Origin: Candidatus Poribacteria bacterium
Lineage (GTDB): Bacteria; Poribacteria; WGA-4E; PCPOR2b
Assembly (NCBI GenBank): GCA_003635265.1
Contig: PYIZ01000034.1
Span: 164,222 to 228,221 of the forward strand
DNA length: 64,000 nucleotides
Reading direction: 5' to 3'
Shown here: in pieces, positions 1 to 10,096 of the stretch
Layout: each line of letters begins with the position of its first letter
Numbering within the stretch: the stretch's first letter is position 1
Notes under the pieces: generated by a model
What the model saw: the letters and a program-made list of their open reading frames with translations, nothing else
Told to the model about the DNA's origin: nothing
Databases searched by the model: none
Program-made: the position numbers and the translations under genes

Positions 1-1
1 G

Positions 2-964
2 GGTTGCACGCTCGACCAGAATCAATTCGTCAGAGAAGGCTTTAATGCTGGCAGGCGTGGGAAGAAAGGCTCGGAATATGAGGGAGGACATCGTGTCCCG
101 CTTTTCATGTATTGGCCCAACGGTGGATTCACAGAAGGTAGGGATATTGACCAACTCACAGCGAACATTGATCTGCTCCCTACGTTGATGGATCTCTGCC
201 AGCTGGAGGTTTCGGAGACTGACTTCGGAGCGGGTAGCTTTCACGGCATGAGTCTCGCACCACTTCTCAGAGGTGAAACGGAAACATTACCAGAGCGTGT
301 AATCGTGACCGACTCTCAGCGCGTTGAACACCCTATTAAGTGGAAACAGAGCGCGACTATGACGCAGCGATGGCGCTTGATTAACGGTGTTGAACTCTAC
401 GATATAGAGGTAGATCCGGAACAACGAAACGATATCGCCGCTGAACATCCGGAGGTTGTCGAGGAATTGAGGGAACATTACGAAGCGTGGTGGGAACTGG
501 TATCGCCGCGTTTTGGTGAAGATCCCCCGATTGTGCTAGGCACGGAGAACGAAAAAGTATCCGTCCTGACCACCCACGATTGGCATGGTGAACAACACGC
601 TTGGAATCAAGGGCATATTCGTCAGGGGCTTGTGTGTAACGGGTATTGGGCAATCGAGATCGCCGAGGATGGGGAGTATGCCTTTGAGCTGCGACGGTGG
701 CCCAAAGAGGAAGATAAGCCGCTTACCGCTGGGCTTCCCGGTGAAATCATCGATTGGTATAATGGCGGGAAAGCCCTCAACCTGAAAACCGCCCGTCTAT
801 GTGTCAGCGATCGGGAGGCAACACAATCGATCGATCCAGAGGCAGAGGGAGTTACGTTTACGTTTCGTCTGACCGCCGGTGAGATGCAGCTACGGACGTT
901 TTTGACTGATGATGCGGGAGAGTCACTCGGTGCTTACTACGTTTATGTGACAAAAGTGGCTTAG
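2..964 (+). CDS. Sulfatase, C-terminal part (5' end outside window)
   Basis: The frame is open from the left edge of the window, so the N-terminal half, including the FGly-forming CxPxR motif, lies upstream. The visible part begins with the block rich in Gly, Lys and Arg (GKKGSEYEGGHRVP) that is typical of alkaline-phosphatase-fold sulfatases, followed by WPNGG and the segment DLLPTLMDLC. After about residue 140 comes a C-terminal beta-rich extension that is common in sulfatases of Poribacteria and Planctomycetes. The expected role is hydrolysis of sulfate esters on glycans. Substrate specificity cannot be read from this fragment. A maturation enzyme (FGE) would be needed elsewhere: the FGE-like domain at 36.7-38.3 kb lacks the expected cysteines and probably does not supply it. 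Confidence 0.88.
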   Translation, partial: GCTLDQNQFVREGFNAGRRGKKGSEYEGGHRVPLFMYWPNGGFTEGRDIDQLTANIDLLPTLMDLCQLEVSETDFGAGSFHGMSLAPLLRGETETLPERVIVTDSQRVEHPIKWKQSATMTQRWRLINGVELYDIEVDPEQRNDIAAEHPEVVEELREHYEAWWELVSPRFGEDPPIVLGTENEKVSVLTTHDWHGEQHAWNQGHIRQGLVCNGYWAIEIAEDGEYAFELRRWPKEEDKPLTAGLPGEIIDWYNGGKALNLKTARLCVSDREATQSIDPEAEGVTFTFRLTAGEMQLRTFLTDDAGESLGAYYVYVTKVA

Positions 965-1011
965 TCGCGTGACAATCTGTGCCCTTTCGTTTTTGATAAA
1001 GGAATAAAAAA

Positions 1012-1479
1012 ATGTCAGTTACAGCGAACCCCGATATAGGCGAAGAAGAACTGATCACAATCGCCAATTTTAGCCATCCCACCGAAGCGGATCCGGTTGT
1101 AGCGTGGCTGGAGTCCGAGGGTATCGAATGTTTTGTTACCAATGAGCACACCGTTACTATGAATTGGCTCTACTCAAATGCCATTGGTGGTGTTGGGGTA
1201 CAGGTAAAAGCAGCAGATGTCGAGCGTGCGAACGAAATTCTCCAAGCTGTTTTGAACCCCAACGCAGTTGGGGATGAGCCAACCCCAACAGATTCTGAGA
1301 TGGATCAGGAGGGTGACGCTACTAGTGAGATCCGTTGCCCCGAGTGTGGCTCGGAAAATGTGTATTATGAGAAATTCTCACGCCGTCTGGTGTTTGCTTC
1401 TTGGGTGATTCTAACCGTTCCCCTTCCGTTCTTTAGGAAAAAATGGAAGTGTCAGGAATGCGCACACCTGTTTAAGTAG
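1012..1479 (+). CDS. DUF2007-type protein with C-terminal zinc ribbon
   Basis: This 155-residue protein starts 13-14 bases after an AAAGGA ribosome-binding site. Residues about 14-85 match the DUF2007 pattern (ANFSHPTEADPVVAWLESEGI, then VQVKAADVERANEIL), a small ferredoxin-like fold of unknown signalling role. The C-terminal part has CPECGS and CQEC pairs around a hydrophobic stretch (FASWVILTVPLPFF), which makes a split zinc ribbon or a membrane-touching zinc finger. It sits 47 bases after the sulfatase and convergent with the DUF4432 gene. A shorter DUF2007 protein without the ribbon lies at 50.3 kb. The function is unknown. Confidence 0.75.
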   Translation: MSVTANPDIGEEELITIANFSHPTEADPVVAWLESEGIECFVTNEHTVTMNWLYSNAIGGVGVQVKAADVERANEILQAVLNPNAVGDEPTPTDSEMDQEGDATSEIRCPECGSENVYYEKFSRRLVFASWVILTVPLPFFRKKWKCQECAHLFK

Positions 1480-1507
1480 TTTTTCATTGGTTTGAAAACT
1501 GGACCGA

Positions 1508-2584
1508 TTACCCACCAACCCGCTGTTCAAGCGCACGAATCTCGTCCTCACCCTCCAGAATACCGATTTCCAGATGAAACTCTCGGATTTCGCCGGGTTG
1601 GATATATTGCAAATACCCGTGTTTGCGATTCCAAGCGCGTCCCAACATACTGACATTGCCGGGTTCAATGCCGGTTACATACGTGCCCCTGTGGAAGTGT
1701 TGCCAATGGGTAACGATAGGCATCTCCTCAATAGGGAATTTCCAGTAAAGTCCAAGTTGTAGATTGTCGTTAATCAGCCCGACATGTACGTTCCCGTCTG
1801 CGTCTGCGATGGGCCGGTGTATGTACACATCGTCGTGCGCTTCCAGTTGTGGTTCGAGCGCCACGGTGTAGTCTTCAGGGTTGACTTCCCGGTCTTCCAA
1901 CCATTCGGTGCTTTTCTCGCTGTTGATTAACACACGGCTGCCGGCAGCCAAGATTGGAAAGCCGGGGTTGGTATGATAAACAAACATCAACGGTGAACGA
2001 TCCACACTGAGATTCTCAATACGGTCATAAATCCGCAGACATTTTTCGCCTAGCACCGTAGAAATTTCTCGGGTCAGTTCCAGATTCGTCCCGAAGACCA
2101 CCGCCTCGCGCATCTTTCCTCGAACACGCACAGCATAATCTTCACCTTCCCAACCACAATCAGCAACAACGCCTTTGGCTGGAATAAAGGAGAGGCGGCC
2201 ATGAAGCCCAAGTTCCTCGTCTTCCTCTTCGGGATCCACTTCCGGATGACCCGTAAAGATCATACCGCAGCTGGTCACTAAGCCGCCAAAAAAGCCGCGC
2301 ATCCACCCATAGCCTTGGGGTTCGTAAAAGGCGGGCCCCACATCGCCGGTACTGCCACGAAAGCCGAGCGACATCCCCTTGTAATGGGCGGAGGCAACAT
2401 CAAGGGAACGCCCCGGCAGGATCGAAAAACAGAGACCAGACGCGTTAAAAACTTCAATCAGATCGGAACCTCGTTCGTTTCCCTCGACCAATTCTGCTCG
2501 ACGGGCGCTTGCCAGTTGGGTCATATCGCCGACCAATTCCAATAGCTGCTGTTTAGTGTACTGCCGTCCGAAAAGTTGTGGCAT
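1508..2584 (-). CDS. DUF4432 / aldose 1-epimerase-like protein
   Basis: This 358-residue protein has the galactose-mutarotase-like beta-sandwich pattern of DUF4432: LPGRSLDVA near residue 58, GWMRGFFGGLVTSCG near 92-106, LHGRLSF near 130, YHTNPGFP near 203 and a late HFHRGTYVTGIEPGN segment. These proteins bind sugars, and several lie in sugar catabolic operons as putative epimerases or isomerases. It is the last gene of the long minus-strand block, 48 bases after the HAD phosphatase. The exact substrate is unknown. The start ATG has a weak GGAGG 5-9 bases upstream (aggaggataaac). Confidence 0.75.
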   Translation of the reverse strand: MPQLFGRQYTKQQLLELVGDMTQLASARRAELVEGNERGSDLIEVFNASGLCFSILPGRSLDVASAHYKGMSLGFRGSTGDVGPAFYEPQGYGWMRGFFGGLVTSCGMIFTGHPEVDPEEEDEELGLHGRLSFIPAKGVVADCGWEGEDYAVRVRGKMREAVVFGTNLELTREISTVLGEKCLRIYDRIENLSVDRSPLMFVYHTNPGFPILAAGSRVLINSEKSTEWLEDREVNPEDYTVALEPQLEAHDDVYIHRPIADADGNVHVGLINDNLQLGLYWKFPIEEMPIVTHWQHFHRGTYVTGIEPGNVSMLGRAWNRKHGYLQYIQPGEIREFHLEIGILEGEDEIRALEQRVGG

Positions 2585-2632
2585 GTTTATCCTCCTTCAG
2601 ATGATTTACATTTGTGCAGGATCATTTAACGA

Positions 2633-3328
2633 TTACATCAAATTTTCAAGGATCTTCGTCAACTCTCTTAGAGATGATATTTCAAAATCGGGTTGCTGCT
2701 CTGTTTCATTATCTCTACCCTGACGATTGAGCCAAACAGATCTGATGCCAGCTTGTTTCGCACCGATGATGTCATTTTGGAACGAATCGCCGACATGTAG
2801 CAACTGGCGTTTTGTGCACCTGGCACGATCAATAGCAATCTCGAAGAGCCGCGGATCGGGTTTTTGGATGCCGTGGTCCTGAGCAAACACCACGAATTGA
2901 AAGTAGCCTCCTAATCCGCACCGTTCTGGATAGGTGTTGCCATTAGACAGAAGTCCCATTGTATACCCCCCTTGTAGTGCATTCAGCGTGGGGAGCACAT
3001 CGTCGAAGAGTAAGATATCTTCAAATCGATGTTTCAGGTATAGTGTGTTGAGATGAACGGCAAGATCGTCGTCAGGGTTATTGATAAATTGGAGTGTTTG
3101 CTTGAACGCTTCAAGCCGAATTGCTTCGTGTGTTAGTCCTCGATTCTTATGTTCCTCTGCGACCTGATTCCGAATGGCAATTAATGTTTCGACCAAGAGG
3201 GAATCAGGAGCGGCAGGAACGAGGCGGCGGAGTTCCTCCAACGCGCATTCCAGCGCATGATGCATCACGCCTTCAAAATCCCACAGCGTGCCATCCGCGT
3301 CAAATGAAATAGTTGCGATCTTATCCAC
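2633..3328 (-). CDS. HAD-superfamily hydrolase (subfamily IA)
   Basis: This 231-residue protein shows all four HAD motifs: I as FDADGTLWD near residues 9-17 (the nucleophile and acid/base Asp pair), II as LLSNG near 125, III as a Lys near 155 (QKPDPRLF), and IV as GDSFQNDIIGAKQAG near 176-190. The helical C1 cap lies between motifs I and II, as in YjjG-like or haloacid-dehalogenase-like phosphatases. The predicted role is a small-molecule phosphatase. The start overlaps the end of the nucleotidyltransferase-like gene by 8 bases, implying co-translation. Confidence 0.85.
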   Translation of the reverse strand: MDKIATISFDADGTLWDFEGVMHHALECALEELRRLVPAAPDSLLVETLIAIRNQVAEEHKNRGLTHEAIRLEAFKQTLQFINNPDDDLAVHLNTLYLKHRFEDILLFDDVLPTLNALQGGYTMGLLSNGNTYPERCGLGGYFQFVVFAQDHGIQKPDPRLFEIAIDRARCTKRQLLHVGDSFQNDIIGAKQAGIRSVWLNRQGRDNETEQQPDFEISSLRELTKILENLM

Positions 3329-3791
3329 TGTCGAGCCATCTCCTTAACATCTTTGCCCTTTCAACCCTTCCGAACTTCAAATAGGCTTGGTACTCGTATT
3401 CTAACGATAGAACCGGCACAAGCATTCCTGCAATCTCTACCATTTGCCTATAATGTGCTGGATTGACAATCTCCTCCCAGACCCCATCTGCTCCCCTTTT
3501 CTGAATGTCGCCCATAATCTCCACTTCAATACCATCAATTTGCAGTGCGCCAAAGTGGGATTTAATTCGCCCTGTAGCGGAAAACTTGACCTTCCGAATT
3601 ACCACATCTGAAAACCGGCGTTCAATTTCATAGGCACCCGCTTTGTCGGTTTGGAGGTCAATATCATGGGGTTGGACGGGGACGCCCTGAAGGGCAAAAC
3701 CGAGACTCCCTGTGACCACCCAATTCACATCTGTGTTGAACAACCGTGCGTGGATCTGGCGAAGGACGTTGAGGTAGACGAGATCAATCAT
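3321..3791 (-). CDS. Nucleotidyltransferase-like protein
   Basis: The start was placed at the second of two adjacent ATG codons, 5 bases after a GGGGAGG site; the longer reading from 3824 has no comparable site. The protein of about 156 residues shows WVVTGSLGFALQGVP followed by HDIDLQTD, the GS...DxD arrangement of MNT/AbiEii-like nucleotidyltransferase folds, then GIEVEIMGDI with a third acidic position. Its C-terminal VLSLEYEYQAYLKFGRVERA resembles the tail found in minimal nucleotidyltransferases and in proteins that act on small substrates. The target is unknown. It lies between trkH and the HAD gene and overlaps the HAD gene. Confidence 0.65.
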   Translation of the reverse strand: MIDLVYLNVLRQIHARLFNTDVNWVVTGSLGFALQGVPVQPHDIDLQTDKAGAYEIERRFSDVVIRKVKFSATGRIKSHFGALQIDGIEVEIMGDIQKRGADGVWEEIVNPAHYRQMVEIAGMLVPVLSLEYEYQAYLKFGRVERAKMLRRWLDSG

Positions 3792-3811
3792 CATTTCCTC
3801 CCCTTTAGCCT

Positions 3812-5344
3812 TTATCGTCGCCACAGCTCTGGAGCGAATAAAACCAAGACTGTATATAGCTCTAGGCGTCCCAGTAACATGCAGAAAGAAAGAATAAATT
3901 TGCCAAGCGTGGGAATATGTGCGTAATTGTCAATCGGACCAACGGATCCCAGGCCGGGACCTATATTTCCCATCGTTGCGATAGTAGCGGCAGCGGCACT
4001 GATTAGATCCAATCCTAGGGTTGCCATAACGCAGGTAACGATTGCGAAGATGCCGATGAAAAGGAAGAAAAAACCGAGAATGTGTGCCATCACCTCTTGC
4101 GGAACAACCCGGTCACCAAGTTTAACGGGGAGCACCGCGTGTGGGAGTATCAGCCGCTTAATCTCGACATATCCCTGCTTGATAAGTAGCAGAAGACGGA
4201 CGTGTTTCATTCCGCCGCCTGTTGATCCCGCACATCCGCCGAAAAACATCAGGATAACTAAAACAAATTGTGACAGTGCGGGCCACTGCTCAAAGTTGAA
4301 AGTCCCGTAGCCGGTCGTCGTGATGATTGATACGACCTGAAAGGAAGCGTAACGTGCCGCAGTTCCAAACGAATCGAAAACAACCTGATCGCCAACCCTC
4401 GCGGTCATTGTGTTCCAGACAATCAACCCTATACACAGGAACAGCGTCAAGCCGTAGAAACGGAACTCCGGATCTCGAACGTAGCTTTTGAAATCACCGC
4501 GCAAGGCACGGTAGTGTAAGGAAAAGTTCGTTCCGGCAATGAACATAAAGACGATGATTACAACATCAAAGTAGACACTGTTGTATTGACCGATGCTCAA
4601 ATTTTGGGTTGAGAAACCACCCGTCGCCATCGTTCCGAAGGTGTGGCAAATGGCATCAAACCATGTCATTCCACCGAGCCAGAGCAGCAGCATTTCGACA
4701 GCGGAAATAAGGACATAAACACCCCAAAGCAGTTTTGCAGTCTGCGCGATGCGTGGTGTTAGGCGGTCTTTTTGGGGACCGGGCACCTCCGCACGATAAA
4801 GCTGCATCCCGCCCACGCCTAACATCGGTAGAATGGCTAAAGCCAGCACAACAATACCCATGCCACCCAACCAATGTGTCAGACTGCGCCAGAACAGGAT
4901 AGCGTGGGTCAGATGCTCGATTTCGGAGAGAACGGTCGCTCCCGTCGTCGTGAAGCCGGACATGGCTTCAAAGTAGCAGAACGAGAACTCCACCAACCAA
5001 CCTCTGCCGACTTGTGCAAAGACACGATCGAAAAGATATGGAAGCGATCCAAACAGCGCTGTTACCGCCCAGCCCAATGAAACAACCGCGACTCCTTCTT
5101 TGTTACCGAGTCCTTGGTTCGATTTGGTCGTCAGACGGAGTGTCAATCCTACAATAAATGTGATGCAAAAAGAGAGGACAAATGCTTGGAGGTCAGATCC
5201 ACCATCCGCCGTCCTACGGTAAAAGGCAATAAGCAACGGACATAGCATCGCCGCAGAGAGACAAATCAACAGATTACCGAGTGTATACAGAACTAATTTT
5301 AGGTTCACGGCGTCGTGGGATGGTTCATTTTCTTTTTCTGCCAA
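3812..5344 (-). CDS. trkH: Trk potassium uptake membrane subunit TrkH
   Basis: This 510-residue polytopic membrane protein has the repeated P-loop architecture of Trk/Ktr/HKT transporters. Filter-like glycine motifs are visible as SGFTTTGATVL near 126-136, FGTMATGGFSTQNLS near 236-250, TTTGYGTFNF near 342 and ATMGNIGPGLGSVG near 465. The conserved GGCAGSTGGGMKHVRLLLL segment lies near 371-389. It imports K+ together with the cytosolic TrkA protein. Its start overlaps the trkA end by 20 bases, so the two subunits are translationally linked. Confidence 0.95.
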   Translation of the reverse strand: MAEKENEPSHDAVNLKLVLYTLGNLLICLSAAMLCPLLIAFYRRTADGGSDLQAFVLSFCITFIVGLTLRLTTKSNQGLGNKEGVAVVSLGWAVTALFGSLPYLFDRVFAQVGRGWLVEFSFCYFEAMSGFTTTGATVLSEIEHLTHAILFWRSLTHWLGGMGIVVLALAILPMLGVGGMQLYRAEVPGPQKDRLTPRIAQTAKLLWGVYVLISAVEMLLLWLGGMTWFDAICHTFGTMATGGFSTQNLSIGQYNSVYFDVVIIVFMFIAGTNFSLHYRALRGDFKSYVRDPEFRFYGLTLFLCIGLIVWNTMTARVGDQVVFDSFGTAARYASFQVVSIITTTGYGTFNFEQWPALSQFVLVILMFFGGCAGSTGGGMKHVRLLLLIKQGYVEIKRLILPHAVLPVKLGDRVVPQEVMAHILGFFFLFIGIFAIVTCVMATLGLDLISAAAATIATMGNIGPGLGSVGPIDNYAHIPTLGKFILSFCMLLGRLELYTVLVLFAPELWRR

Positions 5345-6722
5345 TGAAACGCTTAGTCTTGGGTTCTACAAAGAGCTTTTCAACAACAGGGATAGAATCG
5401 GGCATTGTGAAAATAATCACGCGGTCTCCTGCTTGGATTACGCTTGCTCCGGTAGGAATAAGAACTCGATCCTGTCGCACAATAGCGCCTATTAATACGT
5501 CTTCGGGCAGCATTCCGCCGAGGTGTTGAAGCTCGTTGTATGTAATTTGCGAATTGGGTCCCGCGACCAACTCGATTACTTCAGCGTCAATCTCACGTAG
5601 GGTTGCTGCTGAAACAATCTCTCCCCGGCGGACGAGACGGAGGATGTTGCTGACCGCTGTCAAATGGCGACTCACAGCAGCATCAAGGGTTGGAATATTT
5701 TCCAAGATTGGCAGGTAACGTGGTTGTTGAACGAGGGCAAGCACACGAGCAGCACCGTGCTGTTTGGCAGTGACGCAAGCCATCACGTCGTTTTCGTCAT
5801 CGCCGGTTGCAGAAACGAACCCGTCTACCCCGTCAACGCCAGCCTCTTCTAAGAAGCCGGGGGTGAGGTAGTCCCCATGTAAAACGGTTGTCTTTCTCAG
5901 AATTGTTGATGCAGCTTCAGCCTTCTCCCGGTCGGATTCAATTAGTTTCACCTGTGTCCCGTTTTGCTCAAGCGCTTGTGCCAAGGATATCCCAATCCGT
6001 TCGGCACCAACAATAATGACACGATGGATTTTTTGATTTAATGAAACGCCCGAAAGTTCAAGCAGCTTCGAAGTTGATTCACGACTGCCGATGACAAATA
6101 CCTCATCGCCCTCACCAATGAAGTCCAGACCTTTGGGAACAATCGTCGTGCCATCTTTGCGCTTAATTGCTGTAACGCGTAGATCGGAGGGGATGCCGTG
6201 ATCCGCTAGACGGCTGAGGGGTGTGCCTCGAAGTGGGTTGGTAGGCTTTACCTGAAAAGCGACTAACTGTACCTTGCCATCTTCAAATTCGACGATTTCA
6301 CGGGCTTCTGGAATATTCAGTAAGCGATAGAATTCCTCTGCACAAAGCTGTTCGGGATTAATCAGCAGATTGATCCCAATATCCTTCGGGGATAAATCCG
6401 TTTCGTTGGCAAAGTAATCAGGATCGGATACACGCGCAACCTTTGTCTTCACACCATGTCGGGAGGCGATCACGCATGCCAGCATGTTGATCTCGTCGGA
6501 GTTTGTTACAGCTATCAGGAGTTCTGCTTCTTTAATTCCAGCTTCCACTAATAAGGTAGGTGAAGCACCTGCTCCTTCAAGTGTTATTAGATCCAACTGC
6601 TCTTGAACACGCTGACAAGCCTCTCTCGATTGATCGATGAGGATGACATCGTTATTGTCGTCTACCAGAAGTCTGGCTATATGAAATCCAACTTCTCCTG
6701 CACCAATAATGATTGCTTTCAT
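5325..6722 (-). CDS. trkA: Trk system potassium uptake protein TrkA
   Basis: This peripheral regulator of TrkH has two RCK repeats. The first Rossmann motif is IIIGAGEVGFHIARLL at the N-terminus and the second is VIIVGAERIGISLAQAL near residue 240. Each is followed by a TrkA-C-type domain (for example VQLVAFQVKPTNPL and a C-terminal VLIPTGASVIQAGDRVIIF). The NAD(H)- and nucleotide-binding glycines are mostly kept, with Ala-Glu instead of Gly-Glu in the second motif. A TTG four codons upstream (6734) is possible, but ATG 6722 fits the family start. No clear ribosome-binding site is seen. Confidence 0.94.
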   Translation of the reverse strand: MKAIIIGAGEVGFHIARLLVDDNNDVILIDQSREACQRVQEQLDLITLEGAGASPTLLVEAGIKEAELLIAVTNSDEINMLACVIASRHGVKTKVARVSDPDYFANETDLSPKDIGINLLINPEQLCAEEFYRLLNIPEAREIVEFEDGKVQLVAFQVKPTNPLRGTPLSRLADHGIPSDLRVTAIKRKDGTTIVPKGLDFIGEGDEVFVIGSRESTSKLLELSGVSLNQKIHRVIIVGAERIGISLAQALEQNGTQVKLIESDREKAEAASTILRKTTVLHGDYLTPGFLEEAGVDGVDGFVSATGDDENDVMACVTAKQHGAARVLALVQQPRYLPILENIPTLDAAVSRHLTAVSNILRLVRRGEIVSAATLREIDAEVIELVAGPNSQITYNELQHLGGMLPEDVLIGAIVRQDRVLIPTGASVIQAGDRVIIFTMPDSIPVVEKLFVEPKTKRFIGRKRK

Positions 6723-6767
6723 TGGTTTATTCAAGAATTCATTAGTTCATTGATGAGCTAAACTAGG

Positions 6768-9701
6768 TTAATAAGAGTCGATCGGTGGGCAGGCGCAAAT
6801 CAGGTTTCGATCCCCCTGAACTTCATTAATTCGTGCGACGGGGGGCCAATACTTGCGTTCGCGGACCCATGGTGCAGGAAAAGCTGCTTTCTCTCGAGAA
6901 TATCCGTGAACCCACTCGGTCTGCGTGACTTGCACCGCAGTATGGGGCGCATTTGTGATAACGTTGTCGGATTGATCAGCTTGCCCTTCCTCAATTTCGG
7001 CGATTTCTTTCCGGATAGAGATCATTGCTTCACAGAAGCGATCTATTTCAGCCTTCGATTCGCTTTCGGTCGGTTCAATCATCATTGTTTCCATAACCGG
7101 AAATGATACAGTAGGTGCATGGAAGCCGTAGTCCATCAGACGTTTAGCGACATCGCCTGCTCCGATGCTAGCAGTTTTCTTGAAGTCACGGAGATCAATG
7201 ATACACTCGTGCGCGACAAGATTTTTGCTTCCTTTGTAAAGGACGGAATAGTAAGGTTCTAACCGTTTGGCGATGTAATTCGCGTTCAAAATTGCGATTT
7301 CAGTTGCATGCTTGAGTCCCATCGCTCCCATCATTGAAATGTATGCCCAAGAGATTGGAAGGATGCTCGGACTGCCCCAAGGTGCTGCTGAAACTGGACC
7401 AATCCCATCTTTCCCACCGACCGGGACGACTGGATGGGTAGGAAGAAATGGGACAAGATGCGCTTTAACACCAATCGGTCCCATTCCAGGACCGCCTCCG
7501 CCGTGTGGGATGCAGAAGGTTTTATGCAGATTCAGGTGACAGACATCCGGACCAAAATCTCCCGGACGACATATCCCCACCATCGCGTTCATATTTGCAC
7601 CGTCCATGTAAACCTGCCCACCGTGTTGATGAACGATTTCACAAATCTCCCGAATCTTTTCCTCAAATACCCCATGGGTCGAAGGATAGGTTACCATTGC
7701 CGCTGCAAGCTCATGGCTGTGCTGTTCTGCTTTTGCCCTAAGGTCCAGAAGATCAACATTTCCTTCCTCGTCACAGTCGACCACCACTACCCGCATACCC
7801 ACCATCACTGCGCTAGCGGGATTCGTGCCGTGTGCAGACCGTGGAATTAGGCAGACATCCCGATGCTTGTCACCATAAAACTGATGGTATTTGCGTATGA
7901 CTAGAAGCCCCGCATACTCGCCTTGCGATCCGGCATTCGGTTGCAAGGAGATGCCCGGAAATCCTGTCAATTCCCCCAACCACGCTTCGAGCTGCTCAAA
8001 AAGGATTTGGTATCCTCTTGTCTGTTCAAGGGGTGCAAACGGATGCGGTTGGCTGAACTCGGGCCAAGTAACGGCGATCATTTCGGCTGTAGCGTTTAAC
8101 TTCATCGTGCAAGATCCGAGCGGAATCATTGATGTGGTCAGGGATAGATCCTTTTCCTGCAGTTTGCGGATGTATCGCAGCATCTCTGTTTCAGAGTGGT
8201 ACGTGTTGAAGACTGGATGGGTGAGATAAGCACTTTTTCGTTGTAACGGCTCAGAAATTTCCGATTCCGCTTGAATTGCTAAACCTTCGACCGCAAAAGG
8301 GAGAGGACTCCCTAATGCGAAGATATCAAGGAGATCTCGGACCTCCTCAATGGTTGTCGTCTCATCCAGCGAAATCCCAACACGGGAATGGTCAAAAACT
8401 CTGAAGTTAATCCGATGTTTGTCGGCAATGGCAAAGAGATCTTCGGGAGTAGGTGCACTCCCCGGCTGTTGATTAGCTTCGATATTACGCAGATAACTCG
8501 AGTCCTTGAGTAGATTAAGATCGACGCTGAATGTATCAAAGTAACAGCTATCATCAAGCGCATATCCTAATCGCGTCAACCCTTCACGCAGAACACCTGT
8601 GAGCAGATGCACGCGTTCTGCAATGCGCCGAAGCCCATCGGGACCGTGATAGACTGCATACATTCCCGCCACGACTGCCAAAAGTACTTGTGCCGTGCAG
8701 ATATTGCTAGTCGCTTGTTCTCTGCGGATATGTTGTTCCCGTGTCTGGAGCGCGAGACGGATTGCAGGCTGACCTTCGACATCCTGAGAAAGTCCTGCAA
8801 TTCTCCCCGGCATTCTACGCTTAAACTCCTCTCGCGTTGAAAGGAAGGCAGCGTGGGGACCGCCATATCCTATTGGCACTCCAAACCGTTGGGTGGATCC
8901 AACTGCAATATCAGCATCGAATTCGCTGGGAGATTTCAAAAGCGTGAGACTCAGAAGGTCAGCAGCAACTACTAATAATCCGCCAGCATCATGGACCTTT
9001 CCAGCGAAATCAGTATAGTCATAAACCGGACCATCGCTTGCCGGATATTGGACAAGGGCACCCAGCAGGGGTGTATCAAACACAGCAGTCCGATGATCGC
9101 CAATTACTAATTCAATCCCTAGCGGTTCTGCACGGGTTTTCAAAACTCCGATTGTCTGGGGATGACAAGCTTCCGACACAAAAAACGTTTTGCTAGCACC
9201 GCGCTTACTAGCTGCAAGGCACATTCCCATCGCTTCAGCCGCTGCCGTGCTTTCGTCTAACAACGAGGCATTGGCAATTGGCAGTCCGGTCAAATCAATA
9301 ATCATCGTTTGAAAGTTCAACAGGGCTTCAAGCCGCCCTTGTGCAATCTCCGCTTGGTACGGCGTATATGCAGTATACCATCCAGGGTTCTCAAGGATGT
9401 TTCTTTGGATGACAGGCGGTGTAATGCAGTTGTAATAGCCCATTCCGATAAAAGACCGCGAGACCTGATTCTGGGCTGCAATTTGCCTCAAATCAGCAAG
9501 CATTTCAGACTCTGTCTGGGGCTTACCGAGATTTAGCGGCTGATAGTAACGGATGCTTGCCGGGAGAGCGTCTTCAATCAGTTCATCAAACGACGCATAC
9601 CCAACCTTTTCCAGCATCGACTCAATGTCTTCCAAACGGGGACCGACATGGCGGTCAACAAACGTGTCTGCAAAATTGAGGGATTGAAGCGGTTTATTCA
9701 T
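6768..9701 (-). CDS. gcvP: Glycine dehydrogenase (decarboxylating), single-chain P-protein
   Basis: This is the full-length P-protein of 977 residues, slightly longer than the usual 950-960. It decarboxylates glycine with PLP and passes the aminomethyl group to the lipoyl arm of GcvH. The N-terminal half shows [20 protein letters not shown] near 83-102. The C-terminal half has [14 protein letters not shown] and the PLP-lysine motif [16 protein letters not shown]. Both halves of the ancestral duplication are present in one chain. Its start overlaps gcvH by 8 bases. The order gcvT-gcvH-gcvP on the minus strand indicates one operon. Confidence 0.97.
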   Translation of the reverse strand: MNKPLQSLNFADTFVDRHVGPRLEDIESMLEKVGYASFDELIEDALPASIRYYQPLNLGKPQTESEMLADLRQIAAQNQVSRSFIGMGYYNCITPPVIQRNILENPGWYTAYTPYQAEIAQGRLEALLNFQTMIIDLTGLPIANASLLDESTAAAEAMGMCLAASKRGASKTFFVSEACHPQTIGVLKTRAEPLGIELVIGDHRTAVFDTPLLGALVQYPASDGPVYDYTDFAGKVHDAGGLLVVAADLLSLTLLKSPSEFDADIAVGSTQRFGVPIGYGGPHAAFLSTREEFKRRMPGRIAGLSQDVEGQPAIRLALQTREQHIRREQATSNICTAQVLLAVVAGMYAVYHGPDGLRRIAERVHLLTGVLREGLTRLGYALDDSCYFDTFSVDLNLLKDSSYLRNIEANQQPGSAPTPEDLFAIADKHRINFRVFDHSRVGISLDETTTIEEVRDLLDIFALGSPLPFAVEGLAIQAESEISEPLQRKSAYLTHPVFNTYHSETEMLRYIRKLQEKDLSLTTSMIPLGSCTMKLNATAEMIAVTWPEFSQPHPFAPLEQTRGYQILFEQLEAWLGELTGFPGISLQPNAGSQGEYAGLLVIRKYHQFYGDKHRDVCLIPRSAHGTNPASAVMVGMRVVVVDCDEEGNVDLLDLRAKAEQHSHELAAAMVTYPSTHGVFEEKIREICEIVHQHGGQVYMDGANMNAMVGICRPGDFGPDVCHLNLHKTFCIPHGGGGPGMGPIGVKAHLVPFLPTHPVVPVGGKDGIGPVSAAPWGSPSILPISWAYISMMGAMGLKHATEIAILNANYIAKRLEPYYSVLYKGSKNLVAHECIIDLRDFKKTASIGAGDVAKRLMDYGFHAPTVSFPVMETMMIEPTESESKAEIDRFCEAMISIRKEIAEIEEGQADQSDNVITNAPHTAVQVTQTEWVHGYSREKAAFPAPWVRERKYWPPVARINEVQGDRNLICACPPIDSY

Positions 9702-10083
9702 TTTCCTCTGTTTCGATCATTACTTGGTATTCACGTGCGGACATGAGCGCCTCCAATTCGTCTGAATCGCTCATACGGATTTTAATCATCCAACCGGCAT
9801 CGTATGGGGCTTCGTTTACTAACTCCGGCGCATCTTCAAGTTCTTCATTGATTTCAATGACTTCACCACTGACAGGGGCATTAAGATCAAACGCTGCTTT
9901 AACGGATTCAATGACGCCAAACGCTTTGTGCTGCTCAAGAATTGTTCCTACCTCTGGTAGCTCAACGTAGACAACATCTTGGATTTCTGCTTGTGCGTAG
10001 TCGCTGACACCAACGTCAACGATGTCACCTTCACGTCTCGCCCATTCGTGGCTTTCCATGTATTTTAGATCTGCAGGAAACAT
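9694..10083 (-). CDS. gcvH: Glycine cleavage system H protein
   Basis: This 129-residue lipoyl carrier has the lipoylation lysine in [17 protein letters not shown] near residue 60, preceded by the family motif [22 protein letters not shown]. It shuttles the aminomethyl group between GcvP and GcvT. The tail beyond the usual end ([12 protein letters not shown]) is slightly extended. It lies 13 bases after gcvT, with a GGAGAGAAAG site before the ATG. Confidence 0.97.
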   Translation of the reverse strand: MFPADLKYMESHEWARREGDIVDVGVSDYAQAEIQDVVYVELPEVGTILEQHKAFGVIESVKAAFDLNAPVSGEVIEINEELEDAPELVNEAPYDAGWMIKIRMSDSDELEALMSAREYQVMIETEENE

Positions 10084-10096
10084 CTAACTTTCTCTC